From assembly GCF_037893015.1 (NCBI RefSeq), contig NC_133664.1, forward strand, positions 131,840,600 through 131,904,599: a stretch of DNA of 64,000 nt, read 5' to 3'. Both the position numbers and the translations under genes were made by a program. Origin of the DNA: Macrotis lagotis. Taxonomy: Eukaryota > Chordata > Mammalia > Peramelemorphia > Peramelidae. Below, piece after piece: positions 47,301 to 59,700 of this stretch. The notes under the pieces were generated by a model. That model saw nothing but the letters and a program-made list of their open reading frames with translations, made no database searches and was not told the origin of the DNA. The first letter of the stretch is position 1, and the number at the start of each line of letters is the position of its first letter.

Positions 47301-48870
47301 CATGAATATTTAAACATTAAGTATCAGCAAAACTAACACTATTATTTTGTTGAAAAATTAAGAAGTTATAAAATTATTTAGACTAATTTTCAAGAGTATT
47401 GATTAGAGAGAATTCTGAAAGGCAGAATTCAATGAAATCATGTAGAAAATCAGATGGAATATATATATATATATATATTCTTTATATAAAACATATACAT
47501 GTAAATACACACACATACACAGAGTTCTACCAGTTCAGCTTCTCATATACCTTTCTTCTCTCTTACCTACCCCTCTCTAGTTCCAACAAAAACAGAATAA
47601 CTCAAAACATTCTATGGTTAGTTCTTAATTATGTGTCAATGAGATGAGAGGATGGAAGAGAAGGAAATCGTAGAAGAGACTGAGAGTAGAAATGTTGGTT
47701 TAGGTCAGATCTCCATACAAGAATCAAGACATGTTTCCACAGTTAATAGAAAAGATCAAAGGTAACTTACAAACATTTAATTTCCTCGTTACTCCTTGCA
47801 GTGAGACAAGTATTCGATATTAAAACAGGTGATCCAGAAAATGGCAAAAATGATGTCATATAATTGATGTCATTCATACTCATCTAACCATATTCTTCCC
47901 TTAGCTATTCTTGTGTTTAATAACATTTGCAAGATATTTGCAGGGGAGCATTATGTGACCAAGAGTTGGTTCAAGTTAATTTATTTCATCTACAAGCTGA
48001 CTGAACTGAAACCTACTTTCCCTTAAGAAAGCACCATTAGGAAAGGTTTGTAAAATGAAATGGCCAAAAAAAAAATCATCCAGAACTTGACAATTAAAAA
48101 AAATTCTCTTGAAATAATCAAATAGTTAAGGTTTAGAAAGTTGATATTAGGGTTTTTTAAACAATTGTTTATATTTTCCACCCTGTGTTTTGATAGAGCC
48201 AAGGAATACTTTAATATTTCTCATATCATTTCAATTTTATAAAGCACAAGTATTTTGCTTTTCCAAAATTTTGCTATATTTAAATTTTCTGAACACATTC
48301 ATGTATTATCATGCAAGTTGATTTGGCCCCAGAATCAAACATTTTTTAATGCAGTTAATGAAACTAATAGTAGGAAAACTGGCAAAGGATACCAAATGGA
48401 AAATAATGGTCACATTTTTGACGTTTCAGGAGTGTACATTTTAGTGACTTAAATGGCAAAACCTAAAATTAGGAATTTTACAGTCACAAGCTGTTTACTC
48501 TTGGGACTCTTGAATTTGATTAGCAAAGTCTCTGAACAAATGCCATATCAGAAATACAGTCTTGGCTGTCTGTTTTGGTCTGTCTTTGACATCTTGCACT
48601 AGAATTGAATCTGAATGGCTTTATTATCCCAGTTGCAGCCTTATCATCTGCCCTACCTCTACACTCTTTAGACCTTGGAGTATTCTACACTTCCTTCTGC
48701 CTCACAGCATCCTAAAGAGGGCAAAATTTTTTTTTTCCATTTCTCTTGCATCTAAACTTTTTTTTATAAAAGCATGATCTAATAAGCAAGTATGAATGCT
48801 CTTTCATTCATCCAATTGGTAGCATGTTGAAACCCTTTGGTATTCTGAATGTGTAGGGTAGAGTGGGGGG
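47301..48870. other. Intergenic, nothing recognised apart from simple AT and CA tracts
   Basis: An (AT)n tract lies at 47459-47479, with ACACACATACACA at 47507-47520. No gene or named repeat. Confidence 0.4.
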
Positions 48871-49024
48871 GGGCACAGTATGTAGACTAAGAAAATTTGC
48901 ATGTGAATACCTGACTTTGTTATCTATATGACCTTAAACAAGTTAATGTCTCTGGGTATCTGTGTCATCAGTTAAAGTAGAGGATTGGAGTATATGACCC
49001 TTAAAGTCTCTTCCAGCTCTTATG
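48871..49024 (+). mobile_element. MIR-type fragment
   Basis: ATGTGAATACCTGACTTTGT, ATGACCTTAAACAAGTTAAT, GAGGATTGGAGTATATGACC and CTTCCAGCTCTTATGATCC in MIR order. Confidence 0.6.
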
Positions 49025-50430
49025 ATCCTCTTCTTTACACATTCATGCTTAACAATGCTCTTTCTAAAATGTGGTGCCCAGACCAATACCCCAGATTTGT
49101 TTGGGTCATGATTCCCTATTAGTAGATGTTATGATTTGTAAATCAGACCAATACATTTGTTTTGGAAGTTATATTGCACTTTTTTGCAATGCACTAAAAT
49201 CTTCTAGAATCTAGATCTTTTTTCAGACAAATTAGATGAGCCTAGTTGTACTTGTGAATTTTTTTAACCCATGTAGGACTTTTATATTTATTCCTAATAA
49301 ATGCCATCAATGAAATGTTACGTATGAGAAACAGCAAAGCCAATTAGGCTAGACCATATAGTACACAAAAGAGGATAATATATATTAAGCCTAAAAGGAT
49401 AGGTTGGGTCAAGTTGTGAGAGACTTTAAAGAGCCAAAAAGAGATGCTTGTATTTAATGCTAAAATAGGAAACCATTAAAGTCTACAAACAGCAGTGACA
49501 GTAGACTTGTACTTTAGGAATATCAACTTAGCAGCTCTGTGGAGTAGAAAATGGAGAGGGGAACATGAAATGGGGAAACCAGTAAGAAGCCTACTGTGAC
49601 AGTTTAGGCAAGAGGTAATGATTATAATTAGAGGGGAAGGAAGTTGGCAAGTCACAAGTCTCCTTAGTCCATAGCAAGAGATGCTATGGAAGCAAGGATA
49701 CACAAAACTTAATTAAATAGAAAAGGTGAAGGAGATAAGTTGAAAATGACTCCGAGGACATATATCTAGGTGACTGATAAGTTAGTAGTGCTCTGTACAT
49801 AATAAAAGTTCAGAAGTGGGTTTTGGAGAAAAGTTAGTAAATTCTCATTGGAACATTTAAGTATGAAATGCCTATAGAATATCCAGTTGAAAAACATCCA
49901 ATGGATTGAATGTTGGTGATATGAGACCAAAGCTCAATGAGAGAAGGGTGGATAAATACATAAATCACCTGCATACATCTAAATTTAACTCACAGATTTT
50001 TTTAATCTTGCTATATCCACTTTTCCTTTCAGCTTTATGTCATGTGTAAATTTGGCATGCCATCACAATCACTGATTAAAAATGTTAAACAGAATAGTGC
50101 CAAAGATGACACCTGGGGTACTATGCTAGAGCTATAGTTTTAAAATGTAACATTATGTTTGTTATATTTTAGTTTATTTTGTTATATATTTCTTAATTAT
50201 ATTTTGATCCAATTTAGCCTGCTGAAGCTCTATATATGAACCTCTGCCCCAGAATACTGCCAACTTTTAGGGGACACAACCATGAAATAATTCAACTAAT
50301 TGGAAATCTACCTTTAATAAGATAACCTCACATTGCTCTATCTTGTCTAAAAGGACAGCATGATAAGACTTTGTCATATGCTTTGCTAACATTTAGGTTA
50401 ACTATTGCATTCTCTCAATCTACCATAGAT
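49025..50430 (-). mobile_element. CR1/L3-type LINE, antisense, interrupted
   Basis: Part 1 (49025-49334): AAAATGTGGTGCCCAGACCA, ATCTAGATCTTTTTTCAGAC, TTTTTTTAACCCATGTAGGA. Part 2 (49985-50430): CAGCTTTATGTCATGTGTAA, GTTAAACAGAATAGTGCCAA, CACCTGGGGTACTATGCTAG, ACTTTGTCATATGCTTTGCT. The landmarks run in the order of a CR1/L3 ORF read in reverse, and the interruption falls at the expected join. Confidence 0.75.
49335..49984 (+). repeat. Repeat 'X' inserted in the CR1/L3 copy
   Basis: AAGGATAGGTTGGGTCAAGT, GAGAGACTTTAAAGAGCCAA, AGGAAACCATTAAAGTCTAC, TGTGGAGTAGAAAATGGAGA and GAAATGCCTATAGAATATCC in family order. Confidence 0.65.
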
Positions 50431-50600
50431 CTAGAGCTGGAAGGAACCTCTGAGGTTTTCTGGTTCAATATCTCATTTATAGATGAGGTATCAGAACCCT
50501 CAGGGAAGTTAAGTGACTTGCCCAAGGTAACAGCACTATTGTTGTGAGTAGTAGGCAGAGGTCTAACCTGGACATAGGTCCTCTGATTCCAAAATAATTA
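50431..50600 (+). mobile_element. MIR-type fragment
   Basis: TAGAGCTGGAAGGAACCTCT, ATCTCATTTATAGATGAGGT, AGTGACTTGCCCAAGG and GACATAGGTCCTCTGATTCC in order. Confidence 0.7.
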
Positions 50601-52834
50601 CTCTGTATACCATACCACAATGCCTCACATCTTAGCCATCCTGTTTAACAAAAAAGAAATGTAATTATTTTTGCATGAGCTGTTATTGGTCCTCACATTG
50701 CCAGAGAGCCCATATTGCAGGGGTCAATGGGTTTTAACGAAAGATTAAAAAAAGATTTCCTTACAAATTCTAAAATAATTTCAGGAAGAAAAAGAGTATT
50801 TTAAAAAAACAATAATTATTTCTTTAGTCTCTGGCTTTAAATGATTTATATGAATTATGATACCATAATTTGATATTCTTAAAGTACAGAAAAGAAGCCA
50901 ATATTACCATTAAAATTCATATTAAGAAACCCACTTTAAAAAGTTCGCACATTATTTAGAAGATGTTCTGGATGATTCCAGAATACTGAAGTGTGGCTTG
51001 ATGTTAAATTAAGGAAAACATAATAGACAATAGAAAAAAAACTGATGAATGTATGCCAAATAAATAGGCAAGAACAATGAATTATAATATATAAAAATTC
51101 CAAATAATATGATCAAATATCAAATGCAAATTTCATGCATCACAGAAATCTAAGTTATTAAAAAAAGCATACACAATAAATATTTGGTTCAGTGAGTTTT
51201 CAGCTTTCTTTTTAAGAGAAAGATAGCTACACAGCATAAATCTACCTTTCAAATAATTGAGTTTATGGTTATCAAACACTCAGCTTCATTTAGGCATTTA
51301 ATTAAGCCATTTATTGCTTCAAATGTGTCACCATGAACATTTTAATACACACTCCACAGAAGTTAAGGCCTCAATTTTCACCACCTATAGATTGTGAACC
51401 CATCACACATTTGGATTTTTTTGGTGATACCAATTTTCACAAGTACAACAAAGATTCTGAATGTGCATTTTATAAAACCAGGTGCCCTCACTGTAGACCT
51501 TGGCACATACATCACAGACAATATTAAAAGGTGGCCCTATTTTCTGGGATGAGGTAGCTGCTTCATATGTGGGGCCCAGTTATTTGTGGCAGGCATTAAA
51601 AACATTTTATCCATTACTTATCAAACTTAACAAAATTTTGGTTTACCACTTTATATATATATATTATAAAATATTTAGTTTCAGTTTAACCCTTTGTCAA
51701 TGTGTAATTTTTTTCAATGGTAAAAATCAAAATGGATCTAATGAAATCCCATACATTGAAAGTAGCTCCAGTGACAAGCATATTCCTGGTTCAGAAGTCA
51801 AGAGAGTGCTGAAAATAAGATGCTATAAAAGACTTTTACCTTTGACTAATTACAGTAAGATGACTGAGCTGGACAAACTCATGCTGCACCATAGAAGAAG
51901 TATATTATATAATTCAATGGTATATTCAGACAATACGCTAATAACTAATTATCATTTCATACAGTTTTCTGAAGGCGTTATTAATAAGCTATTGATTAAA
52001 GGCGTCATTGGTGCTCACTTAAAAAGAAGCCTCATTTGCATTTATGTTACAGTAGGGTTGAGAGACATATTAGGACAGCTCAAAATCTTAGTCCTTGGAG
52101 GGACCTTAGAAATCATCTAATCCAGCCCCCTTGGATAGCATTGCATAGAACTTGCGCTATTTTCTGAAAGAGGCTTTCCATCCAGGCTTATAAAGTGGTT
52201 TTGATTAAAGATGAAATCTGATGGGCCAACCAAGTTTTCAATATAGATAGAATTCTCAAAAAAAAGAAACATTAAGGATCTTAAATACTTTTCTGCTGAT
52301 CAGAAACTATGGAAAAATTATGAATTTCAATAGCACCTATGGAACAAAAATTCAGTGTTTTTACAGACATTTACAAATGCTGTAATGACAGTCACTCTGG
52401 TTTTTAAAAAAGGAAACTCAAGCTCAGAGTGTTTAAAATGACTTAGCTGTCATGCTAGTCTGGAAGAAAATAAAAAATAGAACTTAATTGTAAGCTTTTA
52501 ATTCAGGGGTCTATAGTCCATTCAATAGTTGAGCATTTTGCCTTAAGACAAATGTTATAATAACCATTTTTATTATATAATTTAATTATATTTCTTTATT
52601 CTTTATACACTGAAGTAAAAGGGTATTCCTAAAAAAATAAATCTGCATTTAAAATTTACATTAAAAAGGCTTTCCTTATGTTCACATCACAAATTGCAAA
52701 CAATATTAAAGAAATCACAGAACAGTCTGTATACCATGGGATCCTGACCTTTTTAGATAAAATGAGAAAGGTGAAAGATGACTGGGCTTTAGAAATTTTC
52801 GTTATTATTTGTTAAATGTGTAAAATATAAATAC
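50601..52834. other. Intergenic downstream of ING3, few repeats; holds a 206-codon open frame
   Basis: A short repeat-like phrase (GAGGGACCTTAGAAATCATC) at 52097-52116 resembles the start of an old L2/MIR-associated repeat. The open frame 51500-52120 (plus) starts at TTG, not ATG. Its translation matches no protein I recognise and its last dozen residues come from that repeat-like phrase. I see no gene evidence beyond its length. Confidence 0.4.
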
Positions 52835-52852
52835 AAGTAATTTTAAAAAAAT

Positions 52853-52858
52853 TTTATT
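52853..52858 (-). terminator. ING3: Likely ING3 poly(A) signal AATAAA
   Basis: Canonical hexamer on the minus strand in the context TTAAAATAAAATTT, about 755 bases after the stop codon. I noticed no other canonical AATAAA between the stop and this point, which makes it the best candidate. Cleavage site not determinable by eye. Confidence 0.5.
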
Positions 52859-53219
52859 TTAACACCTAATACAATTCCAATTTTAAGGATTACTTGCACA
52901 AAAAAATAAACACATTTGGTATAAAAATTTATCACTTTAACACCCTTTTCCCTCAAGCCCCCCCACCCCGCCCTCATGAACTGCATCCTATTTTGATGCA
53001 GAAACATATAAAGACTAATGGCACAAATTAGTTTTTACTCTACAGGAGTTTCTGTTTATGTACCCAAGTACTCTAGAGGACACCAGCCCACTTTATACAT
53101 GAACCATTTTCTTCAGCCTGCTGAATTTAGTTTCACAAAGAAACAAAGCTATAAAGGCATTTAAAAACCATTATCTTAAATTCTTTTTAGAAGCACTGAC
53201 TTTTTTTTTTGCAACCAGT

Positions 53220-53227
53220 TATATACA
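53220..53227 (-). promoter_or_regulatory. Candidate Pumilio-binding octamer in ING3 3' UTR
   Basis: The minus strand reads TGTATATA, which fits the PUM1/PUM2 consensus UGUANAUA, inside the presumed ING3 3' UTR. An eight-base match in AT-rich DNA can arise by chance. Confidence 0.25.
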
Positions 53228-53613
53228 TAATGTTACATAACAGCTCTGGAGTACAGTACATGCAGCAGAATATACCTGTTGAATATAAAATACTTTCTTA
53301 AAATCTTCATCGTTGGAATTCTTTGAAGATTAAATAACAGAATGCCCATTACTTTGAGAAAATGGCTGGCGAGAGTACAAATGTCTGCATATGTTGGCCA
53401 CTGAAATAATCCAAGGCTAACTGGAATAGTATTTATAGCACACTGGGAGTGCATAAATAATTTACTTACATTATTAAAACACAACTAATAAAATTAATAG
53501 TTCAAGATCTTATAGGACTGCCTGTATTAATCCTTTAAGTGGTTGCCAGGAAATGTGGTTTGTTGTTTTAAAGTCCCATATAAAATGCTTTGCATGAAGT
53601 TTTTTTCCCAGGC

Positions 53614-53730
53614 TTATTTATGTCTACTGCCTCTTCTCTTCATTGCGGCAGTACACTGTGGACAGTACCATTTTCCTTTTGGTGCTTCTGTCAATCCAAC
53701 ACATCCATAATGGAACCACTCTATAGGACA
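53614..53730 (-). CDS. ING3: ING3 terminal coding exon: end of PHD finger and stop
   Basis: Acceptor TTTTGTTTTCTAG is followed by TGT, and the exon reads [26 protein letters not shown], then the basic tail [10 protein letters not shown] and TAA at 53616-53614. It supplies the last five PHD ligands (C, H, C, C, C) and the aromatic-cage Trp of EWFHYGC. Thirty-eight codons plus stop; no change of frame. Confidence 0.96.
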   Translation of the reverse strand, partial: CPIEWFHYGCVGLTEAPKGKWYCPQCTAAMKRRGSRHK

Positions 53731-56700
53731 CTAGAAAACAAAACGGCAATGAAAATCTTTATTACTAAAAAAATAAAACCTGACAGACTATTTTAACTTA
53801 ATTATTATTGTTACCATGTGATAAAAGTTTTTAGAACTGAGGGATGTGTGTTATAGTACATTACTCTCCATTAATATATGCACAGAGTGCTTTATGTTTT
53901 CAAAATATTTTACTATTTTACTATTCTGAGATGGAGACTAGCCCTTTCCTTTTACTACAAATGAGAAGAGAGAATCTCACTTCTAATGAGTTTATTTTAT
54001 TCATAATCAGGATATCTATAATTAGCAATTCACTCAATTTCATTAAGTTGAAAAGTTGATATAAGGCCCTTCAAAAGCAAAGAGAAGCTAATAAGTATCT
54101 TGTATACAAGGTAATATATGTTAAGTGGTTTTTAAAATTTTGCTGTACTTTTAATTCCCTTCAAAAGTGAGGAAGCATGCTACAGATAAAAACATTTCCT
54201 CTATATAGTCACAATATTCAAAGAGGTCAGCCCTTATAAACAAAAGAAAACATAGATCCCTTGCAGTTAAACTGCTGTTCCTGATATAAAAAAAAAACAT
54301 TTCTATGAAAAGAAATGGGGCATAGAGCAGTGAAGAAGTTAGTAAGTATGTTACATAAACAAAGGTTGTGCTATAATTTCACCAACTGTTCAAGTAAGAG
54401 TGTTTCTGTACCCTTTTAAAAATAATACAATGAAACTCTTTGGCAGAACCCACTCACAGCTAGGTAAGTGATTCAGGGAAGGAGAAGAGATGTTGCTGGT
54501 GCCCTTTACACTACTACTCACTCCCTAAAACACAAAAAGTATGATGAAATACAATAAACGTAAAAGTTAAATCATCCTTCTCCTTGTAACCTCAAGTTGT
54601 CTTCTAAACATCAAATTTAATTTCATCACTAAAATGTCTGCATGAACACTTAATTCTTCATTTGCCACTTTTGTAATTCAATACTCTGACTGTAACCAAA
54701 TAGTAATAAGAGACAAGAAGAATGATATAAATATAGATATAGAATAAAAATTCCAGGACAATAAACATTGTTTTCTCAGAATATAATGAAACCAAATCCA
54801 AATAGGTTCCTTTCTTATAGAAAAGACTCTTTCCTAAAAAAATCTTTAAAAATAAATCAAATAACTTCTTTGTCTCTACTCCCTGAAAGTTTGCAAGCTT
54901 CCTAATAAAGTGTGGCATCTATCTTTATATCCCAAATACCTCACATAAATTAGAAAACATTTAATGTTCATCATTTATTAAGACAGTATGTGACACTGTT
55001 AAACAGATGGTAATACAATAAATGGAATAGGAATGTAATTCAAAGATATCCATAATTTCTTCACACAATCTCTTAAAGCTACTTTTCAGGGTTCTATGCC
55101 TGGTGCAAATAAAACATCATAGTTATTGTTAAATATATTTTTCTTTTGTGAGAAAGAGGTGTCAAATTTTAATCCATGAAAACTGTTGAAAGATAGTATA
55201 TGTCAGAAGTTATAAAACAAGCATTATTTTTTAATACTGGGTAAATTTAAGGGCATTATTTATTTTTGGCAAATTCCAATATTACAAAAACATCCATTAA
55301 CAACCATAATATACTTCTAAAGTTAGAGCCTTGCCCATTCTCTATCCATCCAAATCACTTTGCTTTTATTTCACTTATAATTTGGATATACCTATAAACA
55401 TCCATGTGTTCTTCCCCAATAGGATGAAAAACCTATAAGGTAAGGGACCATTTCTCTCTCTCTCTCTTTTTTTTATATATTCTCAGTACCATGCCTTTCA
55501 CATGGCAGGCACTTCATGTTTGTTGATTTATTTCAATGTCCTTGACCCAAAATTAATAACAAAAACTTTTTTCTCTGACATATAAACATAGTTTTGAGAT
55601 TATAACACTGAACTAAAGGACAGACTTAAAACACACACACAAAAACTGTTTTCTATCATTCCAGTATATGTAATTTTGATACTTACATCTTGGTTATCAC
55701 ATCCTACCATTTCACCATAGGATACCTAATTAAAAAAAGAAATTAAATGTGAAAAATCTAATAAATACATAAAAATACACTGAATATTCAAAATACACTT
55801 ACCCCTTGAAATACCTAATTTACATACTTCTTAGACAAATCTTAAACATAATTTCCTTTGATTCTTATATATAAATGGCCAACCCACTTGGGTGACCTCT
55901 CCCTCTTCTCTTTGCTAATACTGACATTGAGATTTTCCTCTTTCCATCTTTCTCCTACCCACTGCTACCTGAAACTACTTAATCCAACTTGTGCTTTGCT
56001 GTTCATCTGACTTCAGGAACTTTGAGGATTAGAAGCCAACAATGACATTACTAAGGGAAAGAGATGGTAAGTCTCTGGAAGATTCTTTTCGCTATCTTCC
56101 TATTTTTACTAACAACCTTCCCCCAATCCATCTCATCACTCTCATTCAACTCAGGAGGTCCTACTCTCCAACTCAGGCCTAAGGATGCTATTCTAAATTT
56201 ATATGAATTTTAATCCTTAGGGTGCATTAATGCCTTGGGGTGGGGTAATAGGAGAGGGAAGTAGAGGAGATAAAGAACTAAGCAAAGGAGAAACTTTTTA
56301 AACTTTCCACTGGAATAAACCTCCTACCACTATCAATACTACAGGGTGGAAAGACTCTGAATACAGTCCTGATAAGATTGTCTTATCAACTCTCTGAAGA
56401 TCAATTTAGTTAAGTACAGAGAAAATCATCACAAAAGGGGTGGTCAATATAAAAAGTCCTGATCTCCCTATCTGCAGTAAGCTTGGAAAAGCAGTGAAAA
56501 AGCAAAGATCAACTGCTAAGAATGAGTTTTTGGATTACTTAACAAAGACTAGTGTAGCTGTTGGTATGCAATGTAAGATTTTTGTCCAATAACTAACAAG
56601 CTAATATCAATAATATTCTGTTTATATTCTATCAATTTTTGTTTATATTATATCAATTATATCAATAATATATATTGTTTGTTTATATTATAAACAAAAT

Positions 56701-59700
56701 GAGAAGAAATAAAAAATGTATAGCTCAACAGAAGAACAGTCCAGAGGTTCTCCTTGGACAGATGAATAAAGGAGTTAGTGCAGATGGTTTTATTATGTGC
56801 TCAAAGTAAAAGAAAAAACATTTTATGGCACATTTGGTCATCTTGTCTTGAGGTAAACCGATCACCAGGAAGATAATTACAGTTTATAGACCAACATTAT
56901 AGAAGATGAAGCAGTAGAGATTTTTGAAGAATTGGACAAAGTCCAAGTAATAGAAGCCCTATTACTCTATGACTTCAATGCAAGAGTATGCATAGGAAAG
57001 GAAAAAAAAATTTTTTAGGTTTTTTTTTTTTGCAAGGCAAACGGGGTTAAGTGGCTTGTCCAAGGCCACACAGCTAGGTACTCCAGGGCCAGTGCTTTAT
57101 CCACTATGCCACCTAGCCACCCCAAAAGGAAAATTTTTGAAATCAAGTTTGGAATTAAGAAGTGTAAGAGTCCCCAAACTAGCAAACTATGCAGAAACTT
57201 CATACCTGCATATCACAAATAATTTCTTTAAGAAGGGAATTGGAAGGTGCTAGAGCATCAGACATGCAAAAAAAAAATTGAAACTGACTACATTTTTGAC
57301 TAGAAAATGCTGAAATATTGTTTTGGAAGTCATTCTGAATTCACTGTCTTGTATATTGTAAAATTAGTCATTGGTTAGAATAAACAGCAACAACAGCACT
57401 CAAAAAGATAAGGCAAAAACTGAATATAATTTTAAAAAAATCTTTGATTTATTTTAAGCAAAATATTAGTTTAAAAAAAAAGAGGGAAATGGGCAAAGAT
57501 AAAGATAACAACTTTCCTAACTACTGTTCCTAAGAGATGTTTGAACAATGCAAAAACTGGCACAAGAAGCCCAGAAACTGTCTCAGAGGCTTAACTTGAA
57601 AAGGGAAAGTAACATGAGACCAAGCTAAATCAGATTATACTGAATATTTAAAGATGAAACTAGAAGAACAATAAGTAGATATGAAGTAGAACACATCTAT
57701 CAGCATTTCTAAAGTGACCTGCTTCCTTGGTAAATGAAATCATTAAAACTGTACTGTCATCACCTCAATAAATAATGTGATATGATAAGAAGTGAAAATA
57801 ATACTGAGGGAGATGAAATCAGGAAGGACAGTTAGATATGAATAAATATATAAGAAAGTCAATCTTCAAGTAATGTTAATAGAATTCATAAATCAGTTTT
57901 CAAGATCCCAAAGATAGTAAGTAGTGGCAAAGATCATAGATAGAATTATTACTAAAAAGAAGATACTGAAAATATATTAACTATCAATCTACACATCTAC
58001 TCTCCTATCTCTATAAAACTATTCTGAGGATGATCTATTTATACACCAAGAGTGTTCTTCATGAAAATATAAGAATTAATCAGGTAGCCTTTCCAGATAA
58101 TTCTTTATAACAAACTATAGCTTCAGTCACAAAACCGAGCAATTTAGGTATCAAAAGATCTCGCTGCTTGTTAATCACAAAACCAAATAATATATTTATC
58201 TCCCTTGTACAATTTAATATTATGCAAAGTCCTATAATAAATGCAACTGATGAGGTATGCTTTTCAACCATCAGCAAGTGAAGAATGAATAAAATATAGA
58301 ACATATGTTTGTGAAAAGATATTCACACTGTAGAGAATGTTTCATACTAAGTCCTAACAGAAGAGGAATTCTGATATATGGTGAGTTATTTCCAAAGCTC
58401 CTATTTCTGAATGACTTTGTACTGAGTTGCACTATACACCAAAACACTGGATCTCTTATAAAAGCCATGATAACTTAAAACAACAACAACAAAAAGCTTA
58501 GTAATCCATGTAGGGAAAAAAAAGTGGATGAAGAACATATATTACTCAGATACTGATACATCATTAGACAGGAAGCCCATTAAAACTTAGTCTCTCAGTG
58601 TGTCAAACTATGTATGAGCTGGGCACAAAATTCAACAGGATCAAATAAAGCTAGACTGAATTTGGGAAAATGTAGCCCTTTTAATCATTCCATGTTGTTC
58701 AGGGTTGAAAAAGGCCCACTCTAAACTCTATTAACTCATATTTTAAACACCAATTTTATTCCAGTGATCCTGTATGGTTGCATATCACAGAAAACCACAT
58801 TAATCACAACAGCATGTGATATGAAAGACAACAGAAAATGTACTTCATCTAAGTAGGCAATGATATTTCTTGCCCACTAGAAAGGATATAAACAATCATC
58901 AAGGACATTTAAAGACCAGAAACTAAGATGGACTGATTATATAGTAAAAAGCAGGAATAATAAATGGACAATTCAAGGCATACAGTGGGAAGCAAAAAAT
59001 ATTTTAGAAAGCAGAGGAAGAAAACCAATATAATAAAAATGAAAATTCTAGTTAACTAATCTACTTATTCAATGACATCCCAATTAAATTATCAAAAACC
59101 TATTTTAATAACCTAGAAAAATAACGATAAAATTCATTTGTTAGAATAAAAGGTCAAGAATATCAAAAGAATTAATGAAAAAATATAAAAGACAGAGGTT
59201 TAGTAGAATCAAATAGCTATACTATAAGGAGGTAACTATCAAAAGTATCTGGTACTGATGAAGAAACAGAGGTAAATTAGTGGAACAGAGGAGACATACA
59301 ACACACAGTAATAAATTATAAGAACCTAGTGTTTAACAAAAGTAAAAATTTATGCTTTTGGGATAAGAATGCACTATTTGGTAAAATTTGTGGGGAAAAT
59401 AGAAAACAGTCTGGCAGAAACTGGGAAGAGATCAATATCTTACATCATTTAACAAAATAAGGCCAAAATGGAAATAATACCTAGATATAATTACATTAAA
59501 TTAAAAAGGTTTTTAAAAAAACCTTTATAGACAATAAAGGTCTCATATATCAAATATATAAAGAATTTTGTCACATTTGTAAGAGTATGAGTCAATCCCC
59601 AACTGATAGTCAAAGGACATGAATAGTTTTTCAATGGAGAAATCAAAACTATATAAAGTCATATCAAAAAATGTTCTAAATCATTACTGACTAGAAAAAT

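Larger units (their letters stand above)
52835..53613 (-). other. ING3: ING3 3' untranslated region (end inferred)
   Basis: About 780 bases follow the ING3 stop with no recognised interspersed repeat, unlike the DNA on either side. The block ends just after AATAAA (52858-52853), with an A/T-rich stretch where cleavage would be expected. It includes short runs such as a ten-A tract near 53205. The left boundary is inferred from the poly(A) signal; shorter or longer UTR forms are possible. Confidence 0.55.

Noticed and set aside
51500..52120. 206-codon plus-strand open frame as a protein gene
   Set aside because: The first codon is TTG, there is no upstream ATG in frame, no splice or promoter context, no recognisable domain, and the end overlaps a repeat-like phrase. 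Kept only as a finding.
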